Below, piece after piece: positions 41,260-49,522 of a stretch of DNA of 64,000 bases; within the stretch, counting starts at the first letter, position 1; each line of letters begins with the position of its first letter. The notes beneath the pieces were generated by a model that was not told the origin of the DNA, searched no databases, and saw nothing but the letters and a program-made list of their open reading frames with translations. A program made the translations under genes and the position numbers. The DNA comes from Bacteroidota bacterium (lineage in GTDB: Bacteria > Bacteroidota > Bacteroidia > Chitinophagales > Chitinophagaceae): the NCBI GenBank assembly GCA_023433345.1, contig JAEZDA010000122.1, positions 20,481-84,480 on the forward strand. Direction: 5' to 3'.

Positions 41260-44200
41260 ATGAAAAAGGTAGTTGCGAGCCTGTTTATTATCACCCTTAT
41301 TGCCTTCAGTGGCAATGCTCTGGCTCAATGCACCACTACCATTTCCACCTTCCCTTATTCTGAGAATTTCGAAAACAACAACGGAAACTGGACCTCAGGC
41401 GGGGCCGCACCTTCATGGCAGTGGGGAACAATTAATAAACCTGTGATCACCACTGCCGGCACAGGTCTGCGGGGGTGGACGACCGGCCGCGTAAACGGGG
41501 GTTCTTATAATGATGGAGAGGATTCCTGGCTTAGAAGCCCATGCTTCAATTTTGCTTCGCTGAGCAACCCGATGATATCTTTTAAAATTTTTTGGGAAAC
41601 AGAGAGACAATATGATGGGGCAAGTATTGAGTATTCCACCAACGGAGGCAGTAGTTGGAGTATACTTGGTTCACAGAATTCCAATACGAATTGCGATGGA
41701 GAGAACTGGTTTAATTACTCTCCCGTGAGGTATCTTGGAAATGAACCCGGTTGGTCGGGAAATGTACAATCTTCAACAGGGTCATGCGTGGGAGGAGGGG
41801 GAAGCGGCACCTGGCTAACGGCTAAGCATAAACTAAATTTCCTTGCGGGGAGAAACAACGTGAGGTTCAGGTTTCGTTTTGGCGCAGGTACTTCATGTAA
41901 TCAATATGACGGCTTTGCCATTGATGATGTTAGAATAGAAGAAATACCAGCCAGCCCGGCTTCTTTTGGCTACCAGTGCGCGGGCATCAACACCATTACA
42001 TTTAATACGCCTGACAGAATTTGTCAAACCGGTGTAACCTGGAATTTCGGCGATCCGGCCTCCGGAAGCCAGAATACATCAACCCAGTTGAACCCCACTC
42101 ACATTTTTTCAGGGCCGGGGTCATATACCATCCGGTTAACTGCTGATTTCAGGAATGCTCCTACAGCAACAGCTCAGGCTACAATTGTAATTATTGAGCC
42201 AACGGTTTCCGTAACTGATCCGATAAGTTGTAATGGAGGAGTTGGTGGTGCAACCGTTAGTGTGAGTCCGGTTGACGCTTACACTTATACCTGGAATACA
42301 AGCCCCCCGCAAAATTCTAATATACTTACCGGCGTGGCGGCGGGAACCTACACTGTTAATATTTCAGGCAGTCCGCATGGCTGCGTTAATTCAACATCGG
42401 TCACACTTACTGAGCCACCAGTACTTTCGGCCTCTCTTACACCAGTGGCGGCCACATGTGCATCGGGAACCGGCTCTATTGTATCAAATGTAAATGGAGG
42501 AATTGCTCCATATACTTATTCCTGGTCCGACGGCTCAACCTCCGCATCAATAAGTAATAAAGTTCCCGGCAATTACACGCTAACGGTTACAGATCAAAAT
42601 GGGTGCAGTATCAGCAGTACGGCCGCTATCGCAGCAGCAACAAATAACATCCAGGTTACTTCCGTAGTTACAAATTCCTCATGCGGAAACAGCAATGGCG
42701 CGATAACCATCACGGCTTCGGGTGGAACGGCACCTTATACATATTTGTGGAACAGTGGAGAAACAACAGCCACGCTAAATAATATCACTGCCGGCAGTTA
42801 CTCTGTTACGGTGCGCGACGCTTCAGGCTGTACATTCACCAGCCCGCCTATCGCAGTAAATGATAATGGTGCATCGATAACCATTACACCTTCAACTACA
42901 CCATCGCAATGCGGCAATAACAATGGCTCGGTAAGTATAACGGTTTCAGGCGGATCTGCTCCTTACACTTATTCCTGGAGCAACGGCGCAACCACCCCGG
43001 CGATCACAAACCTTACCGCAGGAACTTATCGTGTAACCGTTACCGATAGTAATGGCTGCAATGAAACCTTCGGCGACATAACGGTTAGCAATGCCAATTC
43101 AACCATTTCAATAACTCCTCAAACTAACCCTGCCCAATGCAGTAATAGCAACGGCTCGGTGAGAGTAACGGTTACAGGTGGATCTGCTCCCTACACTTAT
43201 TTATGGAGCAACGGCGCAACCACCCCGGCAATCACAAACCTTGCCGCAGGAACTTATCGTGTAACCGTTACCGATAGTAATGGCTGCAGTGAAACCTCCG
43301 GAGACATAACGGTTGGCAATGCCACCTCAACCATTTCGATCACTCCTCAAACTAACCCTGCGCAATGTGGTAATAGCAACGGATCGGTGAGTGTAACAGT
43401 TACCGGCGGATCTGCTCCTTACACTTATTCATGGAGCAACGGCGCAACCACCCCGGGAGTCACAAACCTTGCCGCAGGAATTTATCGTGTAACCGTTACT
43501 GATAGTAATGGTTGCAGCGGTTCCTCAGGCGATATCACCGTCTCCAACGTGAATCCAACGATCGCACTTTCATTTGTGGCAACCCCGGAAAGATGTGGTA
43601 ATAATAATGGCGCGATTTCCATAACAGCTTCCGGCGGAACATCTCCCTACAGGTTCTCCTGGAGTTCTGGTGAAACTACTCAGTCAATCTCAAACCTTGG
43701 CGCGGGGAATTACCAGGTTGTGGTAACAGATGCGAACGGTTGCGAATCATCTCCACTGGATGTGGCCTTGCCAAATGAAAATTCTGTTATTTTGATTCAG
43801 CCTGCAATTACTTCTGCAAAATGCCTTGAAGATAATGGCGCGATAAACCTCTCGGTGTCCGGTGGAACGGGCCCGTATTCCTACACCTGGAGTAACGGAG
43901 CAACCAGTGCGGGTATTTCATCTCTGCCGACAGGTATTTATTCTGTAGATGTTGTTGACGCAAACGGCTGTACAGGTTCACTTGCGAATATAGAGGTAGC
44001 CCGAAGTAATAATTCGCTAAATATAAGTTTGGGTGCAGACCGGAATTATTGCCCGGGAATGACCGTCACATTATCGCCCGGAGGTCAGTTCGCCAACTAT
44101 ACATGGCAGGATGGATCGGGGTTTTCATCATTTTCCGTGACACGACCCGGAACTTATAGCGTTACCGTGTCTGACGCTTCTGGCTGCAGCGGATCAGATT

Positions 44201-44502
44201 CGGTGTTGATATATTCCAATTGCAGCGATCTCTATTTCCCGTCTGCGTTTACGCCTAACGGTGATGGCCTCAATGAAACTTTCGGCGCCCTCGGAGACTT
44301 TACCGGGTTGCGGGATTATAATCTCGTAGTGTATGGCCGTTGGGGCCAGGAAGTTTTCCGAACTTCCGATCCGTTGAAAAAGTGGGACGGTACTTATAAG
44401 GGCAAACTGCAAGGCATGCATTCCTACATCTGGACAGCCCGCTATACCATCGGCAACAGACTTACCGAAGTGGTTAAAGGAACCGTCATCCTCATCAGAT
44501 GA
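41260..44502 (+). CDS. Gliding-type T9SS protein with SprB repeats (type B sorting domain)
   Basis: 1080 residues: signal peptide (GNALAQ); an N-terminal MAM/jelly-roll-like domain (SENFENNNGNW, GASIEYSTNGGSSWS); a PKD-like domain (about 240-310); eight SprB-type repeats (about 320-930), each with CxxNNGSxxxTVxGGxxPYxYxWSNG; and a gliding-motility C-terminal domain of T9SS type B (YFPSAFTPNGDGLNE to VILIR). SprB repeats are found in cell-surface adhesins moved along the cell in gliding. Three central repeats are near-identical. Surface adhesion is therefore the expected role. Confidence 0.88.
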   Translation: MKKVVASLFIITLIAFSGNALAQCTTTISTFPYSENFENNNGNWTSGGAAPSWQWGTINKPVITTAGTGLRGWTTGRVNGGSYNDGEDSWLRSPCFNFASLSNPMISFKIFWETERQYDGASIEYSTNGGSSWSILGSQNSNTNCDGENWFNYSPVRYLGNEPGWSGNVQSSTGSCVGGGGSGTWLTAKHKLNFLAGRNNVRFRFRFGAGTSCNQYDGFAIDDVRIEEIPASPASFGYQCAGINTITFNTPDRICQTGVTWNFGDPASGSQNTSTQLNPTHIFSGPGSYTIRLTADFRNAPTATAQATIVIIEPTVSVTDPISCNGGVGGATVSVSPVDAYTYTWNTSPPQNSNILTGVAAGTYTVNISGSPHGCVNSTSVTLTEPPVLSASLTPVAATCASGTGSIVSNVNGGIAPYTYSWSDGSTSASISNKVPGNYTLTVTDQNGCSISSTAAIAAATNNIQVTSVVTNSSCGNSNGAITITASGGTAPYTYLWNSGETTATLNNITAGSYSVTVRDASGCTFTSPPIAVNDNGASITITPSTTPSQCGNNNGSVSITVSGGSAPYTYSWSNGATTPAITNLTAGTYRVTVTDSNGCNETFGDITVSNANSTISITPQTNPAQCSNSNGSVRVTVTGGSAPYTYLWSNGATTPAITNLAAGTYRVTVTDSNGCSETSGDITVGNATSTISITPQTNPAQCGNSNGSVSVTVTGGSAPYTYSWSNGATTPGVTNLAAGIYRVTVTDSNGCSGSSGDITVSNVNPTIALSFVATPERCGNNNGAISITASGGTSPYRFSWSSGETTQSISNLGAGNYQVVVTDANGCESSPLDVALPNENSVILIQPAITSAKCLEDNGAINLSVSGGTGPYSYTWSNGATSAGISSLPTGIYSVDVVDANGCTGSLANIEVARSNNSLNISLGADRNYCPGMTVTLSPGGQFANYTWQDGSGFSSFSVTRPGTYSVTVSDASGCSGSDSVLIYSNCSDLYFPSAFTPNGDGLNETFGALGDFTGLRDYNLVVYGRWGQEVFRTSDPLKKWDGTYKGKLQGMHSYIWTARYTIGNRLTEVVKGTVILIR
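42883..43566 (+). repeat. Three tandem 228-bp SprB-repeat copies
   Basis: Units at 42883-43110, 43111-43338 and 43339-43566 are 228 bases (76 codons) each and share long identical DNA stretches, for example the segment encoding TYRVTVTDSNGC. They are younger than the flanking repeats, indicating recent duplication and possible length variation among strains. Confidence 0.85.
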
Positions 44503-44574
44503 TTTTATTGGCGGGTTCTTAAAGTATAATTGAAATCTTCTCAAACTTTTTACTTTCCTTCTTACCTTGCCCGC

Positions 44575-45624
44575 ATGAAACACTTCCGGTTTTATTCCAA
44601 ACCTGATATCCTTTCTCTAACGCGTATCAGGAAATTTGAATCACGCGTAGGGGAGCGTATACAATGTATTGATCAGTCGAAAGACTGGATGGCATCCATT
44701 GAAAGTTCATCTGCGCGATTTGTTGTTGTTGGGATCCCTGAAGACATAGGCGTGAAAGGCAACTGTGGTATAGGTGGCGCAGACACATGCTGGCACCCTT
44801 TTCTCCACGCCTTTCTGAATATCCAAAACAATGCATTCTTCAATGCCGAGGATACAATATTGCTCGGCACATTCGACTTTGGCGATATTAAATACCTTAT
44901 CGAAAATTCAGCAAAAGATCAGGATGAATTGATCGATGCTTACCGGCATGCTGTAGGGATAATTGACGAGGAGGTGGAGAACCTGGTGAAGGTAATAGCG
45001 GCCCTTGGGAAAATTCCTGTGATAATTGGTGGCGGGCATAACAATGCATACCCGATAATTAAAGGAGTTGCAAAGGGATTACACAAACTGGGAAAGATTC
45101 CCCTGGCCCAGATAAATTGTATAAACCTTGATGCACATACAGATTATAAATTCACTGAAGGACGCCACAGCGGCAATGCTTTTCGTTATGCTGAGAAGGA
45201 CGGTTACCTGGGAAAATATTGCGCCATAGCGGTACATGAAAGCTATATTCCTCAGAATGTTTTTATTGATATTGCAGAAAATCCTTTCGTGCAGTTTGTC
45301 TCTTACGAAGACATTTTTATTCGTGAAAAATTAAATTTCTTCCAGGCGATATCTCATGCCATTGGCTTCACTGAAGATACTTTTACAGGAATTGAACTGG
45401 ACGTTGATGCTATTGAGAATGTTGTGTCGAGCGCTGTAACACCTTCCGGCATTAGCGCACTTGATGCAAGGCGGTATTTGCATTTTACCGCTACAGACTC
45501 GAAGGTGGCTTATCTACATATTTGCGAGGGCGCCTGCCAGCTTGGGAATGGGGTTAAAGGCGAACAAACAGGAAAACTTATCAGCTACCTTGTCACAGAC
45601 TTTATGAAAGCGATGGGCGAATGA
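44575..45624 (+). CDS. hutG: Formimidoylglutamase (arginase-like)
   Basis: About 349 residues of the arginase/ureohydrolase superfamily. Mn-binding motifs: GGGHNNAYP, INLDAHTDYK and ELDVDAIEN. Compared with agmatinase or arginase, the set fits Bacteroidota HutG, which hydrolyses N-formimino-L-glutamate to glutamate and formamide. The ATG at 44575 (MKHFRFYSK) gives the family N-terminus; the upstream Met at 44530 is less likely. The window also has hutI and ftcD, so two routes from formiminoglutamate coexist. A similar arginase cannot be fully excluded. Confidence 0.85.
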   Translation: MKHFRFYSKPDILSLTRIRKFESRVGERIQCIDQSKDWMASIESSSARFVVVGIPEDIGVKGNCGIGGADTCWHPFLHAFLNIQNNAFFNAEDTILLGTFDFGDIKYLIENSAKDQDELIDAYRHAVGIIDEEVENLVKVIAALGKIPVIIGGGHNNAYPIIKGVAKGLHKLGKIPLAQINCINLDAHTDYKFTEGRHSGNAFRYAEKDGYLGKYCAIAVHESYIPQNVFIDIAENPFVQFVSYEDIFIREKLNFFQAISHAIGFTEDTFTGIELDVDAIENVVSSAVTPSGISALDARRYLHFTATDSKVAYLHICEGACQLGNGVKGEQTGKLISYLVTDFMKAMGE

Positions 45625-45627
45625 AAA

Positions 45628-45652
45628 ATGCCACACCTTTGAGATGTGGCAT
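45628..45652. terminator. Weak hairpin after hutG
   Basis: An 8-bp stem ATGCCACA / TGTGGCAT with a nine-base loop lies between the convergent hutG and BON-SH3b genes. It may serve both; the T-tract is short. Confidence 0.5.
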
Positions 45653-45673
45653 CACAATGCTTTTGCTTGGCGA

Positions 45674-46096
45674 CTAACTTTCGGGTGTCAGGTACTGTGC
45701 ATATGCATAACCTTCTTCACCATCATTCGTTCTTACCTGCCACCAAAGATCATTGGCGCGGCTTACAACAGTGATCACTTCGTCATGCGCAGCCTTGCCT
45801 ACAATGGGTTGATCTGTACCAGGTCCTTTGCGTATGTTAAGGTTGCTTGATTCAGTGGTTACTCTTGCCTTAGTAACGTTTGCGTCTACCGCGGTTTTAA
45901 TATTAAGCACAAGGTCGCCCCCGGCAAAATTAGGATCGATCTGGCCGTAGGTGTCCCACAAACGGTCTTTAACATCACCGGTGGGAGCTGTTCCGTCAAC
46001 ATAAAGAACTCCGTTTTGTTCCCGAACCTGCAGGTCGTTTATGCCGGCCTGTGTTGCCTGATCGGTTAATTGTTTGTATTTATCTTGCAATGCCAT
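45674..46096 (-). CDS. BON-SH3b protein (Kbp-like layout)
   Basis: 140 residues, no signal peptide. The N-terminal 75 residues form a BON-like domain (INDLQVREQNGVLYVDGTAP, KDRLWDTYGQ), and the C-terminal 55 residues a bacterial SH3 domain (SSNLNIRKGPGTDQPIVGKA, WWQVRTNDGEEGYAYAQYL). This resembles cytoplasmic Kbp/YgaU proteins, where BON is followed by LysM; here an SH3b replaces LysM. A role in sensing or binding small ligands is possible, but not shown. It is downstream of a BON lipoprotein gene, seven bases apart, so the two should be one operon. Confidence 0.75.
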   Translation of the reverse strand: MALQDKYKQLTDQATQAGINDLQVREQNGVLYVDGTAPTGDVKDRLWDTYGQIDPNFAGGDLVLNIKTAVDANVTKARVTTESSNLNIRKGPGTDQPIVGKAAHDEVITVVSRANDLWWQVRTNDGEEGYAYAQYLTPES

Positions 46097-46102
46097 TTTA
46101 AA

Positions 46103-46588
46103 TTATTTAATGGTTAAGTTATTTTCAATTTTCCCCGGCTTCAATGCATTAAGTTTCATCATCAAGGTTCTGTTCTCGTCTTTTGAAGCGGTACCGGTGA
46201 GTGTTACAGTTCCATTGCTTACGGTAGCCGTTACTCCGGGGTGATCTTTTGTTGCATCCCTAACTGCTGAAGTTAAAGCATCATCCGGGCTTACAACTAC
46301 AGGAGCGGTTATAACCGGTGCAGCAACAGTAACATTATTTACAACTGATTTTACTCCCTTCACATCCTTCACTAATCCTTCTGCCGTTGTGCGTGCACTT
46401 TCATTGGCTACCTCGCCGGAAAGTGTTGCTACACCTTTCTCTACGGATACCATTACTCCGGCAGTCTCGGGATTTGTGTTGAGGGAAGTTTCTGATTTCT
46501 GCTGCACTTCAGCATCTTTTGGCCCACATCCTACAACAGACAGGGTTGCGCACAGAACTAGCGCAGGTAAGAGTTTTTTAAGATTCAT
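46103..46588 (-). CDS. BON-domain lipoprotein
   Basis: 161 residues: lipoprotein signal (LSVVGCGPKD, Cys21) and two BON domains (about 50-90, GVMVSVEKGVATLSGEV; about 105-161, GVTATVSNGTVTLTGTA). BON domains bind phospholipid or envelope components and are found in OsmY-type stress proteins. The protein is expected in the periplasmic face of a membrane. It is the first gene of a leftward pair with the BON-SH3b gene. Confidence 0.88.
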   Translation of the reverse strand: MNLKKLLPALVLCATLSVVGCGPKDAEVQQKSETSLNTNPETAGVMVSVEKGVATLSGEVANESARTTAEGLVKDVKGVKSVVNNVTVAAPVITAPVVVSPDDALTSAVRDATKDHPGVTATVSNGTVTLTGTASKDENRTLMMKLNALKPGKIENNLTIK

Positions 46589-46681
46589 TGATTTTGGTTT
46601 TGGTGATTAAACCTCACCTCACACAAAAATTATGCAACTTTCTTACGCGGCTGATCCATCATATTATTATAACAGCAATCG

Positions 46682-47470
46682 TCAAAGACAACCTAACCGC
46701 CCGCCATCTACAGGTAAATTTATCCCGGAAATATAAGCCGCAGCGGGCGAGCAAAGGAAGGCCACCGTCGCGCCAAATTCATCGGGCCGGCCCATTCTAC
46801 CGAGTGGGATCTCGGCGAGCATTTCATTAATAATCGTTTCTTCCTGGTTTCCGGAAGCCGCTGCTTTGTTTTGAATTATATAATCAGCCCGAACGGTTTT
46901 TGTAAGCCCGGGAAGAACATTGTTTACTGTTATCCCAAACCGGCCTACTTCATTGGCCAGTGTTTTTGACCAATTAGCCACTGCGGCGCGTATGGTGTTA
47001 CTTACACCCAAGCCCTTCAATGGTTGCTTTACGGAGGTAGAAATGATGTTCACAATGCGACCATACCGCGCATCCTTCATCCCGGGAATTAATGCTGTTG
47101 CCAGAATATGATTGCAAATAAGATGGCTTTCAAAAGCAGCCTTGAACTGGTCAGTTTGGGCATCCATCACGGCGCCTCCCGCAGGTCCTCCTGTATTGTT
47201 CACAAGAATCTGGGCAGTATTACCATCGCTGATAAAATTCCCGATAGCCCGTTTAACATTGTCGCTGTCATTAAAATCTGCTACCAGAAAACTGTGCGTT
47301 TGTCCCTTACCGTTATGAAGCTGTTGCAACGCCTCCTTAAGTTTAGCTTCGTTTCGCGCCATCAACACCACGCTGGCGCCAAGCAATGCCAGTTCAGAAG
47401 CGCATGCAAAGCCAAGGCCCTGTGTGCTTCCACAAACCACGGCAGTTTTCCCGGTTAAATCAAGATTCAT
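46682..47470 (-). CDS. SDR-family oxidoreductase lacking the YxxxK motif
   Basis: About 262 residues, short-chain dehydrogenase fold: cofactor motif TGKTAVVCGSTQGLG, the NNTGGPAGG loop and C-terminal GRMGRPDEFGATVAFLCS and SGINLPVDGG. The catalytic Ser position is in NIISTSVK, but where Tyr-x3-Lys should follow the sequence reads GVSNTIRAAVANWSK, without Tyr. This arrangement recurs in a known SDR subfamily, so it is not simply a broken gene, but the usual redox chemistry is doubtful. The Met before NLDLTGK is preferred over the one at 47524. Confidence 0.85.
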   Translation of the reverse strand: MNLDLTGKTAVVCGSTQGLGFACASELALLGASVVLMARNEAKLKEALQQLHNGKGQTHSFLVADFNDSDNVKRAIGNFISDGNTAQILVNNTGGPAGGAVMDAQTDQFKAAFESHLICNHILATALIPGMKDARYGRIVNIISTSVKQPLKGLGVSNTIRAAVANWSKTLANEVGRFGITVNNVLPGLTKTVRADYIIQNKAAASGNQEETIINEMLAEIPLGRMGRPDEFGATVAFLCSPAAAYISGINLPVDGGRLGCL

Positions 47471-47537
47471 ACAATTGAAATTGGTGGCTGCAATATACGC
47501 ATAGCAGAGATGATGATCCGGCAATTACATTCTTAAG

Positions 47538-49280
47538 TTAATACACCAATGCACCTTCCGGCATATCTGTGCCGGTGAAAACTTGTTTGAAAGCTTTTTG
47601 ATGAACTCCGGCTTTATCATTCAATTGCTTTTGCCGGCTCATTTTATCCAATGCGGATAATGCATAAAAATTATTGGGGTTGATTGCCAGGTCTTCTTTT
47701 AATACAGTTTCTGCTTCTTTAAATTTTCCTGCAGCAATCAGGCTGTTGGCAAGGTAGTGCCTGGTTGGAATCAGCCAGTCGCGCGGTTCGGTGTAAATTA
47801 AAGAGTCCTCCAGTAGACGTGCCTGCTTATAATAATTTAGCGCATCATCCTGCTTGCCGAATTTCTCGCTGATCATTCCTTCAAGTAATTTTTGTGCAAC
47901 AAGTCCGCCGCTTTTCGGGGCATTGAAGGGGCCCATCACAACTTTGAGATCAGGGTGCAGGATACTTTGGTTGACGGCTTCCAGATACTTTATTGCTTCT
48001 TCTTTTTTTCCCGATGATGCGGCTGCCATTCCGCGCGCCCATGAATCTAACAGGTGGGCATACACGTAATTTTCCGGGATAACAGGCTCAGCGGCAAGGT
48101 CAGCCCATCTTCCAAACCTGAGCTTAACCAACTGGGGAGTAATATATACGTACTGCGCAAAACATCCAATGGGGGCGGGTAGGGATAGAAATGATGTGTC
48201 GAAACTCTTCCTTGCCAGTTCAGCGCTTTTAAGTGCATAACCATAGTTAGGACGAAGCATTGCACAGGCTGCCTGCATATGCAAATTGTGAATAAGGTAG
48301 ATATCCATTTTGTTCACCACCTCAGGGTACAACTCGAGATATTTATTATAAGCTTTAACTGCGGTTTCATTCACTTCAATGCCTTTTTCATAGTGGCCTG
48401 ACCGGATGTAAACATGTGAGGGCATATGTACCATGTGAGATACCCCCGGCATCATTGTGCCCAGTCGATCTGCACTCGCCAGTGCACGTTGTGGAGCAGG
48501 AGAAGCTTCAGTGGCATGAATGTAATAATGGTTGGCGCCAGGGTGTTCAGGATTGTTTTTTAAAACCTTTTCCAATATTGCGATCAGTTCAGGCGTCCAG
48601 CTCTCCGCTTCCCCATTTGCTTTCCAATACCGCCATGGATGTTGAAGCATTATTGCGTCTGCATACAAAGCATGCACATCCGCATCAGAGGTTGAATTGC
48701 TCGCATCCTCCATTGCGCGGGTGTAGGCCTCGTCGAGCAGTGCTCGCGACACGGAGGTGTCTTTTGAATAGCGCTTAGACATTGCGTTTATCAACAGCCT
48801 TTCTTTCAACGAAAGTTTCCCGGAAAGCGCCACAGCCTTTGCCGCCGCGTCTGCAGCTTCGGGGGCGGCATTGTATTCAAGGTCATTGATATTCGGACCA
48901 TAGGCGAGGGCCTGGGCCCAATAGATCATGGGTTCCTTATCATCAAAGGTCTCCGCCTTTTTAAAAGATGCCATAGCTTCAATGATGTGAAAAGCATAGT
49001 ACATGTTTATTCCCTGGTTAAAATAAAACTGTGCGCTGTCATTGGAAGACCCTATTTTCCAAAAGTACTTTCCCCAGCCTGGAAGCGGACCGATAGATGC
49101 TGCCAGCAAATCTTCGTCTATTTCACTCCAATCAGGCGAGCACAGTAACATCGACTTCATCTTTTCCTCACGCGATGAAGGAGCTGATATATATTGTTTC
49201 TCCTTAACTATGAGGGAACGCAAACTCATCGCCACTACAAATGCAAGAATAATTTCAAGAAACAGGATCTTCGGTTTCAT
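47538..49280 (-). CDS. Membrane-anchored tetratricopeptide repeat protein
   Basis: About 580 residues starting at the Met before KPKILFLEI, which opens a hydrophobic signal-anchor (ILFLEIILAFVVAMSLRSLI). The rest is alpha-helical with TPR units at several places, e.g. FYFNQGINMYYAFHIIEA, HPGANHYYIHATEAS, MPSHVYIRSGHYEKG and KQDDALNYYKQARLLEDSLI. This is the widespread bacterial HATEAS-type TPR family, of unknown function. It probably acts as an envelope scaffold. It lies leftward, 210 bases from the parE gene start. Confidence 0.82.
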   Translation of the reverse strand: MKPKILFLEIILAFVVAMSLRSLIVKEKQYISAPSSREEKMKSMLLCSPDWSEIDEDLLAASIGPLPGWGKYFWKIGSSNDSAQFYFNQGINMYYAFHIIEAMASFKKAETFDDKEPMIYWAQALAYGPNINDLEYNAAPEAADAAAKAVALSGKLSLKERLLINAMSKRYSKDTSVSRALLDEAYTRAMEDASNSTSDADVHALYADAIMLQHPWRYWKANGEAESWTPELIAILEKVLKNNPEHPGANHYYIHATEASPAPQRALASADRLGTMMPGVSHMVHMPSHVYIRSGHYEKGIEVNETAVKAYNKYLELYPEVVNKMDIYLIHNLHMQAACAMLRPNYGYALKSAELARKSFDTSFLSLPAPIGCFAQYVYITPQLVKLRFGRWADLAAEPVIPENYVYAHLLDSWARGMAAASSGKKEEAIKYLEAVNQSILHPDLKVVMGPFNAPKSGGLVAQKLLEGMISEKFGKQDDALNYYKQARLLEDSLIYTEPRDWLIPTRHYLANSLIAAGKFKEAETVLKEDLAINPNNFYALSALDKMSRQKQLNDKAGVHQKAFKQVFTGTDMPEGALVY

Positions 49281-49522
49281 ACCCATTATTTTGGGCAAGG
49301 TAATAAAAATCAACTCGTATTCGTATTTTCAATAATATTGATGAGGTAGATATACAGCCCTGTGGATAATTAGGCTTCGGGCTTCCTTCCTCTTATACTT
49401 TATATTCGCACCGCCGTAAACCAGCGGCAGAAGGAGAAACGAGAGGAGTGAAGTTGCACACCCGGCCGGTAAAAACCATATCCTGATTCTCTCCTGCCTC
49501 TTTGCGGAAAACCTGAATAAAA

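Noticed and set aside
42883..43566. Possible mobile element or misassembly
   Set aside because: Copies keep the reading frame and match SprB repeats elsewhere in the same protein.
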